Shown here in pieces: positions 32,470 through 41,768 of a DNA stretch of 64,000 nucleotides. This DNA comes from JADJSS01 sp046329815. Lineage in GTDB: Bacteria; Bacteroidota; Bacteroidia; Chitinophagales; JADIYW01. Below the pieces are notes generated by a model that was not told the origin of the DNA, ran no database searches, and saw only the letters and a program-made list of their open reading frames with translations. The DNA lies in assembly GCA_046329815.1 (NCBI GenBank), contig JAXLTY010000002.1, positions 620,001 to 684,000 of the forward strand, given 5' to 3'. A program made the position numbers and the translations under genes. Position 1 is the stretch's first letter. The number at the start of each line of letters is the position of its first letter.

Positions 32470-33504
32470 TTACAATTGAAAACCTTTCGTGTAATTTTCC
32501 CATTTCTCAATTACTTTCTGATAGTTCTCCGGTAATGATACTTCGAAATACATTTCTTCGTTTGTTCTTGGATGAATGAAACCTAAACTTTGTGCGTGCA
32601 ACGCATGATAAGGCATTAAAGCAAAACAATTTTCTATAAATGTTTTGTATTTTCCGTAAACCGTTCCGGCTAATATCTGATCGCCGCCGTAGCTGTAATC
32701 ACCAAACAATGTATGACCGATGTATTTCATGTGTACGCGTATCTGGTGTGTGCGTCCGGTTTCTAATTTGCATTTTACTAAAGTAGTGTAACCAAAACGT
32801 TTAATGACTTCATAATTGGTAGCAGCAAATTTACCAATATGCTCATCTTCTACTGCCATGAATGTTTTACGGTTATTTGGATTGCGGACAATGTTACAAA
32901 CAATTCTTCCTGATTTATTTTCAATGTCGCCCCAAACTAACGCGATATAGTGACGTTTGATAGTTCTGTCAAAAAATTGCTTGGATAAATGTGTCAGTGC
33001 ATGTTCTGTCTTTCCAATAATAATCAACCCTGAAGTATTTTTATCCAAACGATGCACCAGACCAGGCCGCGTAGCACCTGAAATTTGTGGCAAATCTTTG
33101 CAATGCCAAAGCAATGCATGCACTAAAGTTCCGTGAAAATTTCCATGTCCAGGATGGCAAACCATGCCTGCTTTTTTATTTACCAATAAAACATCATCGT
33201 CTTCATAAACAACTTCTAACGGAATATTTTCAGGTTCAACGGTATAATCCCAAGCAGGATTTGGTAATACAATCTGCACCAAATCATATGGTCGTGTTTT
33301 ATAGTTTGATTTTACCGGTTTTCCATTTACCAGAATACTTCCGGCATCAGCGGCATTTTGTATTTTGTTTCGTGAAATTCCAACAATACGTGTAGTCAAA
33401 AACTTGTCGATGCGAATCGGTTCTTGCCCTTTGTCAATCGTAAAACGATGATGTTCGTAGGATTCGTCTTCTTCCTGTTCTATATTTTCAGAAAATTCAT
33501 TCAC
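32470..33504 (-). CDS. RluA-family 23S/tRNA pseudouridine synthase
   Basis: A 344-residue pseudouridine synthase. An S4-like RNA-binding segment at residues 27-85 (RIDKFLTTRI.GISRNKIQNAADAGSILVNG), catalytic Asp in GLVHRLDKNTSGLIIIGKT near 148, and CKLETGRTHQIRVHMKYIGH near 242. Typical of the RluD/RluC/YlyB group; the exact target uridine is not readable. The start is GTG 33504, because the upstream TTG lies within the promoter box. Next to lipB, 15 nt from its stop. Confidence 0.9.
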   Translation of the reverse strand: MNEFSENIEQEEDESYEHHRFTIDKGQEPIRIDKFLTTRIVGISRNKIQNAADAGSILVNGKPVKSNYKTRPYDLVQIVLPNPAWDYTVEPENIPLEVVYEDDDVLLVNKKAGMVCHPGHGNFHGTLVHALLWHCKDLPQISGATRPGLVHRLDKNTSGLIIIGKTEHALTHLSKQFFDRTIKRHYIALVWGDIENKSGRIVCNIVRNPNNRKTFMAVEDEHIGKFAATNYEVIKRFGYTTLVKCKLETGRTHQIRVHMKYIGHTLFGDYSYGGDQILAGTVYGKYKTFIENCFALMPYHALHAQSLGFIHPRTNEEMYFEVSLPENYQKVIEKWENYTKGFQL

Positions 33505-33508
33505 TGTG

Positions 33509-33516
33509 CAAAAATA
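33509..33516 (-). promoter_or_regulatory. -7 promoter element 4 nt before the rluA-type gene
   Basis: TATTTTTG then CACA then GTG at 33504, just after the lipB stop. It predicts a leaderless mRNA with a GTG start. Confidence 0.55.
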
Positions 33517-33519
33517 CAA

Positions 33520-34200
33520 TTAGAAATGCACATTAAATACTTTTGAGAATTTATCTAATAAAATTAGCTTCACTTCTTCTGTAGAAATATCTTTTTGAAT
33601 TTCATTTTTTATAGATGTTACACCTTTGTCTGTAAAACCACAAGGATTAATATAATTATAATAATTTAAATCAACATCTACATTTAATGCAAAACCATGC
33701 ATGGTGATCCAGCGCGAGGTTTTGACGCCAAAAGCTGCTATTTTATTGGTCTTTCCTGTAATTTTGTTATTTACCCAAACACCTGTTTCGTTTTCGATTC
33801 TGTAACCAATGATGCCAAATTCAGCAATAGTTTGAATCATTACTTCTTCCAGATCACGCATGTATTTTTTTAAATCTGAAGAAAAATATTCCAGATCTAA
33901 AATCGGATAGCCGGTGATTTGTCCGATGCCATGAAACGTAACATCGCCGCCACGATTAATATGAAAAATATCAATTCCTTTTTCTTTTAAAAAATCAACT
34001 GACAATAATATATTTTTCTGATTGGCTGCTTTTCCTAAGGTAATAACCGGTTCATGTTGGCACAATAACAAAAAATGAGCATCCGAATTCGAACGCTCAT
34101 TAATTTTATTTTCTACTAAGTGATTGAATCTTTGTGTTTGAATTTCTAAAGCATCAGCATACTTTATTATACCTAAATCTTCAAGTGCAATTTTTTGCAT
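33520..34200 (-). CDS. lipB: Octanoyl-[ACP]:protein octanoyltransferase
   Basis: Transfers octanoyl groups from acyl-carrier protein to lipoyl domains. In 226 residues: LLCQHEPVITLGK near 50, GGDVTFHGIGQITGYPILDL near 85 (the LipB signature), GVWVNNKITGKTNKIAAFGVK near 146 with the catalytic Lys, and ITMHGFALNV near 167; the Cys in NPCGF near 186 is the other catalytic residue. Starts 1 nt after the phosphosugar isomerase stop. Confidence 0.93.
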   Translation of the reverse strand: MQKIALEDLGIIKYADALEIQTQRFNHLVENKINERSNSDAHFLLLCQHEPVITLGKAANQKNILLSVDFLKEKGIDIFHINRGGDVTFHGIGQITGYPILDLEYFSSDLKKYMRDLEEVMIQTIAEFGIIGYRIENETGVWVNNKITGKTNKIAAFGVKTSRWITMHGFALNVDVDLNYYNYINPCGFTDKGVTSIKNEIQKDISTEEVKLILLDKFSKVFNVHF

Positions 34201-34201
34201 T

Positions 34202-35197
34202 TTAAAATGGATTTTCCGCCAATTTATTTTTTAGTTTAGTGATAACATTTACTTCAACCGCATCAACGCCTTTAATTTCCGCTAAGAAGTAAGAGATCCA
34301 GTCTGTTAAATGAATTAAATACATACTTCTGATTAAATCGTGATCGCCTTTTGAATAAATCTCAATTACTTCACTTGCGTATTGGCTTACTACTTCTTTC
34401 GTAAATTCCATACGTTCCTGATTGCGCTCATAATCTTTATTGTTGCGTAAGAAAACAACCGCCATATTTTCATTGCGTTCGCGCCAGCCAACCAATTCGT
34501 TATGATTCATTTCAGGAACTACATGATGCCAGCATAACATTTTTGCGTTTTCATTAATTTGCTGGCGGAAACGGATAGACACACCTTCAAATTTTGCATC
34601 AGAATAAATCACCGGAATTTTGCCATTTAGTTTTTGTGCAATTTCGCGTGCCGATTTCTGAATAGCTTCCTGATCTGCATCTAATAAAGCGATAGCATCC
34701 TGTAAGTATTGCTTAAAGCCATCTTCCAATAAACCTAAATGGAATAAAATATACAGCAATTGCACGAATGATTGTCCAAATGCAGCACGTGGCGGTGAAC
34801 CACCATCAATCAATACATAATCTATATCATTGGTTTCTGAATATTCCTGTACCAAACCACCAGAAGTGATGCAAACGATCTGTGCATTTTTTTTAAACGC
34901 CTGCATTAAAGCAGAAAGTGTTTCTTCAGTATTTCCTGAATACGATGAAATAATGACCAATGAATTTTCATTCACGAATGCAGGAATCTGGTATTCTTTG
35001 TTAACAATAATTGGAATTGCAACATCGTCGCGTAATACATTTGATAAAATTGTGCCGCCAATGCCTGAACCACCTAAACCGGAAATCACTACATTGCGAA
35101 TTGGAAATTTATTTTTGCCAATTTTTGCTGTTTCACCAATTTCCATTGCTCTTTTCAACTGAGCAGTAAATGCGAGTATTAATTCGTCCATCTTCAT
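34202..35197 (-). CDS. Bifunctional phosphoglucose/phosphomannose isomerase-like SIS protein
   Basis: A 331-residue SIS-domain protein: ISGLGGSGIGGTI near residue 40, IISSYSGNTEETLS near 83 and HNELVGW near 232 with the catalytic His/Glu, ending in a PGI/PMI C-terminal domain (ITKLKNKLAENPF). The family interconverts glucose-6-P, fructose-6-P and mannose-6-P. ATG 35197 or 35191 is the likely start; a longer in-frame extension lacks family residues. Forms an operon with lipB. Confidence 0.87.
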   Translation of the reverse strand: MKMDELILAFTAQLKRAMEIGETAKIGKNKFPIRNVVISGLGGSGIGGTILSNVLRDDVAIPIIVNKEYQIPAFVNENSLVIISSYSGNTEETLSALMQAFKKNAQIVCITSGGLVQEYSETNDIDYVLIDGGSPPRAAFGQSFVQLLYILFHLGLLEDGFKQYLQDAIALLDADQEAIQKSAREIAQKLNGKIPVIYSDAKFEGVSIRFRQQINENAKMLCWHHVVPEMNHNELVGWRERNENMAVVFLRNNKDYERNQERMEFTKEVVSQYASEVIEIYSKGDHDLIRSMYLIHLTDWISYFLAEIKGVDAVEVNVITKLKNKLAENPF

Positions 35198-35349
35198 TTT
35201 TTTGTGTTTTTTATGCAAAACCAACAATAACAATATTTATTGCTAAATTTTATAATCTGTTTTCTTTTTTCTAAAATCTTAATTGCACTGTAAAAATGCG
35301 AAAAAATCAGCAATCCTAAAAATCATTTATCTTTACAGACGTTAATTTT

Positions 35350-35694
35350 ATGCAAAAGACAGCAGAAATAGGTAAAAAAGGCGAAAATCTGGCGAAAGAA
35401 TATTTGCTGAATAAGCAATATCTCATCTTACATGAAAACTGGCGTTACAAACGTTCTGAAATTGACCTGATTGCACAAGATGGAAAAATTATCGTTTTTG
35501 TAGAAGTAAAATCGCGAAAAACCAATCATTTCGGACATCCGGAAGCATTTGTCACTAAACATAAAATCAAAAAAATGCAGGAAGCTGCTGCTGCATATAT
35601 TGAACAATTTAACTGGCAAGGCGAATTGCGTTTTGACGTTATTTCAATCGAAAACAATAAAGATATTACGCATTTTGAAGATGCATTTTATTAA
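35350..35694 (+). CDS. YraN family (UPF0102) nuclease-like protein
   Basis: A 114-residue restriction-endonuclease-like protein: KKGENLAKEYLLNKQYLILHENWRYKRSEIDLIAQDGKIIVFVEVKSR-type core with E..A, the D in EIDLI and EVK of the PD-(D/E)XK fold. Family role unclear; may process DNA or Holliday junctions. Start ATG at 35350; a TATCTTTA box lies 16 nt upstream. Its stop overlaps the convergent TraB/GumN gene by 4 nt. Confidence 0.88.
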   Translation: MQKTAEIGKKGENLAKEYLLNKQYLILHENWRYKRSEIDLIAQDGKIIVFVEVKSRKTNHFGHPEAFVTKHKIKKMQEAAAAYIEQFNWQGELRFDVISIENNKDITHFEDAFY

Positions 35695-38600
35695 TAATCG
35701 TCTGCACCTTGTATAGATTCTTCTTTATTATTATCATATGTTTGAACGCGTTCTCGTCCTTCTAATCGAAATTTTTTCAGGATATCTGCTTTCAATTCTT
35801 CCAGTTTTGCATCTTTCCAACGCACACCTTGACTATGATAAGGTCTTGAACTATATTCACCATTATAATCGCCACCGGATTCAAACTCTGTTTTGATTTT
35901 AGTCGTATCTAACGGCATCAGACCAACATAATCAAGTACATAGTGTTTTTCTTTACTGTAATAACATCTGAAGAAATAAACATAACCTGAATCATTCTTA
36001 GAATTTACACGACGCTTGTCAACATAGGTCAGCGTATCTTTGTCTTCGGAATAGCCATCTAATTTCAACAATGATTGCGCTATATCAATTTGATTGTTGT
36101 ATTGTTTCGGAAAAACATCCAACCTGTTTATTTTTTTCAAGGTAGTATATAGCGGAAATCTTGTGCTAGCATCTTTTGCAAAGTGCATCCAAACCGTATC
36201 ATTTACCGGAATTTTTCTAAGCAGCATTTCTGAGTACAAATCCATCAACAACTCATCATTTTTTACTTTTGATAATTTATCATAAAAAGCTTTTACAGGC
36301 GGCTCATTATAGAATGGCATTAATACGTGCATAAAATTAGACAACGATGTGCGTTCCTCGTATGTATTTACGCTGCTACTATAACTACTGTAGCTGTATT
36401 TATTATTATCATCGTCTTTATTCTTTTTAGCAATTTCATTTTTTTGTTCTTTAGAACTATAACGTTTCATTGTTTCATTGGCTTCGCGCAATAAATCATT
36501 TTTGTTATCAGCATATTTTGAAGCCGGCAACATATTACTGTCAACTACTGTTGTGAATAAAGTATATACTTTGTCTTTGTATTCATCGTATTTAGTCAGT
36601 TTCAACAAATTCGGAAACAAATCTGCTGCTAATTTTAACGTATCATATAATGGTCCGAATACTTTTCCTGTTTCGTAATCAGAAGAAGGAATCGGCGCAT
36701 TATTGATCAAAATACTATCCATTACTTTCACGGCTTCTTTTGTTTTTTGCTCGGCAATATCATTTAAGATACTGAATTGCAAGTTACTGGTATCGCCAGA
36801 TCTGTTGTACAATTCAACAAGGAATGGCAACACTTTTTTATTTTTTACAGAAGCAAACGCGTCAATAATTTTAATTCTGTCGTCCACATTGTAATTATAA
36901 TATTTATCGCTATTGAAAAATTTTATAAAATTAGCAGCATCATCTTTATCGCGGAAACGCATGTAATCTAATATTTCTACGGCTTCTTCCTGTTTAGAAG
37001 AATCAGCAGAATTCAAAGCTGCAAAATACTTATCCGATTTATTTTTAAACGGATCGACACCAATTAAAGTATCTGTTGGTGTGAATGTATTAAAGAATTT
37101 CTGCACGAATTCACTTGGTCCGTTGATGGTATCAATCAATGCATCGATATAATACATTCTGCCGTATTTCACTATAATTTTCACCATAATACCACGCGTA
37201 CTATTGGTATCAGTCAACAATAAATCATACGTTGTGAGGTCTTTTACTGTTGATTTTTTTAAACGGGACAAATGCAGATTTCTGTCTTTTGTATATACTT
37301 CAATTTCTGCATTCCAAAAACTATCTACATTATTGATCTGCAAATAATCATTGAATTTTTCGTATGAAACATAGATTTCATCAGCATTATAATTATTCTG
37401 AAATGTCTTATGTGCAACGTATGAATCGTATGGTTTTCTCTCATCTTTTGCATAACTGTAATAGTTTTCACGTTCGTACGAATTATAACCGGCATATTCA
37501 ATCACTTCGTCTTCAAAAGGTTTTACACAAGTAGTTACTGTATAATGGAATCCTGTATCTGTATAAGTAAAAAACGGATTTGGATAGTTGTCTTTTGTAA
37601 ATTTTAATGAATTAAAAAATGTTGACGGAAAATTATTTTTATCAGAAACAACACCAAGCATGTAATAATGAGCGCCGTTAACAACTGTTTTTAAGAACAC
37701 ATATTTTCCTTTGTCGGTTTTCAAAGTAGTTTCAAAAGCAGGATGTTTGTCTTGTGTGGTAAATTTCCTGTTTACGATTTCGTATTTTAAATCATTATTG
37801 AAAACTTCCGTTAAATATGCCAGTTCGAACGAATCTTCTTCGATGTAACGGTAATCAGGATAATTTGCACGCATCAGCAGATAATAATTTCCATCAGCAT
37901 CGTACGCGAAAGTCTTTTCAAATTTTTTTACGTTTTTTACGTTGCTGCTCTTTTTATCGAAAATAGTATATGAAGGCAACTGCGCTTCATAGCCACCATA
38001 TTCTGGCTGGTAAGTTTTCCACTTATCGGTAACAATATTCAGTTTAATAGAATTAAAAAATTGCTCATTATCTTTCGACAAGAAATAATCGCCGACACCG
38101 GCTGCTTTGAATATCAACACTTCTAAAGGTGTAATCAAAATCATATAACGACGCACATCACCACGTTGTGTTTTAGTCGTTACATCAAACCCTTGATAAC
38201 CATTTTTGCTGATCTCTTTTTTAGAAACAATTTTACCCGGAATGAATTCATAAAATAAACTATCCAAACGTTTTTTATTAATTGCCATATCGTAACCGCC
38301 AAATTCATTGTGTGATTTGATTCGATAAACCGTATAATAAGACGCATTTGCTGCATCAACACACAAGTACTGTTTCAATTCATCAAACACATACACTTCA
38401 TACATTTTTTTCGGAACGTCAACAGAAAAAATATTGTCGTCGGTTGTAAATGTATTAAACGTTAAAGGCATGCGAATCGCTTCCAGTTTTTCTTTAGTTT
38501 GTCCGGCAGTTTTCATTTTATCCAATGAAATAGGTCGAACCGTGTATCCTTTTTTGCGCAATAGTTCAATCAAACCATCTTTTCCGGGCAAATGACCGGC

Positions 38601-39440
38601 GCCAACACCTGTAAACAATGATTCTTTTTTCATAATCGAATCCATGTTATTCAACATAACCAGGTTTCTGTCATCAATTAGATATTTTCCGTACAATTTT
38701 GTAGGATACGATTTTTTATCTAATGAATCTAATAGATCCAAATCTCCAGCACGATACGCATCTTCAATTTGTTTGTAAGAATTATCTCTTATAGAATAAT
38801 CTTCAACTTCTTCTTCTTCTACAACTGAAGTATCGGCATCTTTTGCTTTTTTTTCAATCTTGGAATTTTCAGGATTGATCGCTTTCAGATAATATTTCAT
38901 TGCACCGTCAAATGTTTCCAAACCAGTCGTTTTTTTATTTAAACGTTTGCCGCATTGATATATAAATAAATCCAAATAAGTACTTTCTTCAAAATCACCA
39001 CGACCTAACATATCACTGAAACGAAACATCATTTCATTCACCAAATCCGGATCAGCAGCCAGTAATTGCGCATAATCTTCGCGTTTGGGAACAGTTATCT
39101 GAAAAGCATCTTTATACAGATTAACAGAGCCATAATTAGTGTATGATTTATTGGCAATTTTAAATAAATCAGACTGCATCATTTCATCCAGTGATTTATC
39201 AACGTTTGTTTCCAAAGCAACAATATCAACATTTTTCAACGCGATAAAAAATGTATCCGGTAAATAGTACGCCAGTTTTTTACTAACGTGCATCGTGCCA
39301 TACAAATACGATGGTTTTGTTAAACCGTTACCGGTAATTTCCCAAAATCTGCTTGGATATTTTTTAGTTGATTGCGCAGACGCATTAGATAAAGTCAATG
39401 CATATAATGCAAACAAGACAAATTTCTTACAATAGTTCAT
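35691..39440 (-). CDS. Giant secreted TraB/GumN-domain protein
   Basis: A 1249-residue protein with signal peptide (ALYALTLSNASAQ). Residues about 30-310 form a TraB/GumN domain: KPSYLYGTMHVSKK near 43, DIVALETNVD near 72, and FTGVGAGHLPGKDGLIELLRKKGYTV near 275. Residues about 330-780 are strand-rich repeats of similar units (PSYTIF..., NSLKFT...), and about 790-1040 are helical, HEAT-like (RIKIIDAFASVKNKKVLPFLVELY). A low-complexity KNKDDDNNKYSYSSYSSS stretch lies near 1025. TraB/GumN may be a metalloprotease relative; function here unknown. Confidence 0.75.
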   Translation of the reverse strand: MNYCKKFVLFALYALTLSNASAQSTKKYPSRFWEITGNGLTKPSYLYGTMHVSKKLAYYLPDTFFIALKNVDIVALETNVDKSLDEMMQSDLFKIANKSYTNYGSVNLYKDAFQITVPKREDYAQLLAADPDLVNEMMFRFSDMLGRGDFEESTYLDLFIYQCGKRLNKKTTGLETFDGAMKYYLKAINPENSKIEKKAKDADTSVVEEEEVEDYSIRDNSYKQIEDAYRAGDLDLLDSLDKKSYPTKLYGKYLIDDRNLVMLNNMDSIMKKESLFTGVGAGHLPGKDGLIELLRKKGYTVRPISLDKMKTAGQTKEKLEAIRMPLTFNTFTTDDNIFSVDVPKKMYEVYVFDELKQYLCVDAANASYYTVYRIKSHNEFGGYDMAINKKRLDSLFYEFIPGKIVSKKEISKNGYQGFDVTTKTQRGDVRRYMILITPLEVLIFKAAGVGDYFLSKDNEQFFNSIKLNIVTDKWKTYQPEYGGYEAQLPSYTIFDKKSSNVKNVKKFEKTFAYDADGNYYLLMRANYPDYRYIEEDSFELAYLTEVFNNDLKYEIVNRKFTTQDKHPAFETTLKTDKGKYVFLKTVVNGAHYYMLGVVSDKNNFPSTFFNSLKFTKDNYPNPFFTYTDTGFHYTVTTCVKPFEDEVIEYAGYNSYERENYYSYAKDERKPYDSYVAHKTFQNNYNADEIYVSYEKFNDYLQINNVDSFWNAEIEVYTKDRNLHLSRLKKSTVKDLTTYDLLLTDTNSTRGIMVKIIVKYGRMYYIDALIDTINGPSEFVQKFFNTFTPTDTLIGVDPFKNKSDKYFAALNSADSSKQEEAVEILDYMRFRDKDDAANFIKFFNSDKYYNYNVDDRIKIIDAFASVKNKKVLPFLVELYNRSGDTSNLQFSILNDIAEQKTKEAVKVMDSILINNAPIPSSDYETGKVFGPLYDTLKLAADLFPNLLKLTKYDEYKDKVYTLFTTVVDSNMLPASKYADNKNDLLREANETMKRYSSKEQKNEIAKKNKDDDNNKYSYSSYSSSVNTYEERTSLSNFMHVLMPFYNEPPVKAFYDKLSKVKNDELLMDLYSEMLLRKIPVNDTVWMHFAKDASTRFPLYTTLKKINRLDVFPKQYNNQIDIAQSLLKLDGYSEDKDTLTYVDKRRVNSKNDSGYVYFFRCYYSKEKHYVLDYVGLMPLDTTKIKTEFESGGDYNGEYSSRPYHSQGVRWKDAKLEELKADILKKFRLEGRERVQTYDNNKEESIQGADDY

Positions 39441-39528
39441 AAATTCAAATAATTACAAAATAAACACACAATATAATGAGATATTTCAATCATTTAAAAA
39501 TAAAAGAACGTGTTTATATTAAATTAAG

Positions 39529-39536
39529 TATTTTTG
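39529..39536 (+). promoter_or_regulatory. -7 promoter element 4 nt before prfB
   Basis: TATTTTTG then CTGC then ATG at 39541. It predicts a leaderless prfB mRNA. Confidence 0.55.
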
Positions 39537-39540
39537 CTGC

Positions 39541-40627
39541 ATGACAAACGAACAATATAAAACACTCCTGGAAAGAGTAAATGCTTTCAGGAGCTATCTT
39601 TGACATCGCTAACAAGATTGAGCAGATAAAAGACGACGAAGCCAAAACGCTGGCTCCTGATTTCTGGAATGATCAACTTAAAGCACAGTCTTTGATGAAA
39701 GAGATTAAACAAAACAAGCACTGGGTTGCCTTGTTTAACAGCGTGGAAACAAAATTTAACGATCTTTCAATACTCAAAGAATTTAATGAAATTGGTGAAG
39801 CTACTGACGAAGAAGTAGATCTGCAATACCAAACCATAGTGAATGAATTAGATGAAAATGAGTTTAAATCCACATTGAAAAACGAAGAAGATGCTTTGAG
39901 TGCAATTTTGGAAATCAATGCAGGTGCAGGTGGCACAGAAAGCTGCGATTGGGGCTCGATGTTGCTGCGTATGTATAACATGTGGGCAAATAAGAACGGC
40001 TACAAAGTCAATGAAATAGACTATCAGGCAGGCGATGTGGCAGGCATCAAATCCGCAATAATAGAAATTGAAGGCGATTTTGCTTACGGTATGTTAAAAG
40101 GTGAAAATGGAGTGCATAGATTGGTGCGTGTGTCGCCTTTTAATTCGCAAGGCAAACGCATGACATCTTTTTGTTCTGTGTTTGTGCATCCGATTGTCGA
40201 TGATTCGATTGAAATTATTATCAATCCGGCTGATTTGGAATGGGACACATTCAGAGCGCAAGGCGCCGGTGGACAGCATGTCAATAAAACGGAATCTGCT
40301 GTGCGTGTAACGCATATACCAACGAATACAATTGTTGAATGCCAGCAACAGCGTTCGCAAATTCAAAATAGAGAAACTGCAATGAAGATGCTGAAATCGA
40401 AATTGTATGAACTGGAAATGCAGAAAAAGCTGGAAGCGCGTGATGCTGTAGAAGCGCAGAAAATGAAAAATGAATGGGGCTCGCAGATACGCAGTTATGT
40501 ACTGGACGATCGTTGGGTGAAAGATTTACGCACTGAATATAAAGTTACTAATCCTGATAAAGTGCTGGATGGCGATCTGAATGGTTTTTTCAAAGCTTAT
40601 TTATTGCATAAAGAAGTAAAAAAATAA
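39541..40627 (+). CDS. prfB: Peptide chain release factor 2 (programmed +1 frameshift)
   Basis: Recognises UGA/UAA and triggers peptide release. The first frame runs from ATG 39541 for 20 codons (MTNEQYKTLLERVNAFRSYL) to in-frame TGA 39601-39603; a +1 shift at CTT TGA C continues as DIANKIEQIKDD to 40627, giving about 361 residues. In the second part the GGQ motif RAQGAGGQHVNKTESAVR lies around protein residue 243. RF2 thus limits its own synthesis. Coordinates span both frames with one base skipped. Confidence 0.95.
39589..39603 (+). promoter_or_regulatory. RF2 frameshift site with internal Shine-Dalgarno
   Basis: AGGAG (39589-39593), four bases, then CTT TGA C. This is the classic prfB layout: SD-like sequence just before the slippery CTT and stop UGA. 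Noteworthy because SD sequences are almost absent before genes here. Confidence 0.92.
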
Positions 40628-40634
40628 GCAATTT

Positions 40635-41768
40635 GTGAAGACTTCATCATTCGTTTTATTTTTTCTGATTGTACTTTTTAGTGAACCGATCTCGTATGCT
40701 CAAAAAAGTTACGTATTTATCGGCAGCTATAATTTTGATAAAAAATCAGATGGAATTTTTGTTTATGAATTAGACACAACTACAGGAAAGCTACATCAGA
40801 TCACAACAGCCAAAGATATTTTGAATCCATCTTATCTAACATTGTCACCAAACAGCAATTTTGTATATGCTTGCACAGATACCAAAACACCTGATGAAGG
40901 AAGCGTAAGCAGTTTTGAATTTAATACAAAAGACAAAACACTTACTTTTATCAACAGTCAAAAAAGTGGTGGTGTAAATCCTGTTTATTTATCTGTTTAT
41001 AAAAATGAAAAATGGCTTATCAATGCAAATTATACATCTGGCAGCGTTTCACTATTTTCTATAAATAAAGATGGCAGCATTAATCCGGTATCACAAGTTA
41101 TATCGTATGCAGACAGTAGCGTAAATAGAGAAAGACAAGATCGTTCACATATACATGCTACTGTATTTTCGCCTAATGGCGAGTATGTTTTTTTGCCTGA
41201 TTTAGGTGCTGATAAAATAAGATCATATCAATTTGATACCACAAATTATCAACCTTTACAAGCATCCGAATTTCCATGTACAAAAGCAACTTCAGGAAGT
41301 GGGCCAAGACATTTTACATTCCATCCAAATGGAAGATTTGCTTATTGTATTGAAGAACTCAGCGGAACGATAAATGCTTATAAATACACTGATGGCAAAC
41401 TGGACAGCATTCAAAGAATTAATACTCATTCTGAAAAATATACAGAAAACTTCAACAGCGCAGATATCCATATTTCACCTGATGGCAAATTTTTATATGC
41501 ATCTAATCGTGGTGATGAAAATAATATTGCGATCTATTCTATTGAACAAAACGGTACATTAAAAATTGTCGGTTACCAATCAACATTTGGTAAAATTCCA
41601 AGAAATTTCGCGATAGATGCAACCGGAAAATTTCTTATAGTTGCTAATCAAGTCAGTGGAAATATTGTAGTTTTTAAACGAAATCAAAAGACAGGTTTAT
41701 TGAAAAAAGTCAAAAATAAAATAACGATAAAAAATCCGTCTTGTGTACAAATTAAACAATATGAATAA
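40635..41768 (+). CDS. Secreted beta-propeller lactonase family protein
   Basis: A 377-residue protein with signal peptide (FVLFFLIVLFSEPISYAQ) and seven-bladed propeller repeats typical of the 6-phosphogluconolactonase (Pgl/lactonase) family: YVFIGSYN, GIFVYELDTTTGKL, NPSYLTLSPNSNFVYA, RSHIHATVFSPNGEYVF, GSGPRHFTFHPNGRFAY and SADIHISPDGKFLYASNRGDENNIAIY. The export signal argues against a role in the cytosolic pentose pathway. GTG start 8 nt after prfB. It leads a chain of four overlapping genes. Confidence 0.82.
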   Translation: MKTSSFVLFFLIVLFSEPISYAQKSYVFIGSYNFDKKSDGIFVYELDTTTGKLHQITTAKDILNPSYLTLSPNSNFVYACTDTKTPDEGSVSSFEFNTKDKTLTFINSQKSGGVNPVYLSVYKNEKWLINANYTSGSVSLFSINKDGSINPVSQVISYADSSVNRERQDRSHIHATVFSPNGEYVFLPDLGADKIRSYQFDTTNYQPLQASEFPCTKATSGSGPRHFTFHPNGRFAYCIEELSGTINAYKYTDGKLDSIQRINTHSEKYTENFNSADIHISPDGKFLYASNRGDENNIAIYSIEQNGTLKIVGYQSTFGKIPRNFAIDATGKFLIVANQVSGNIVVFKRNQKTGLLKKVKNKITIKNPSCVQIKQYE

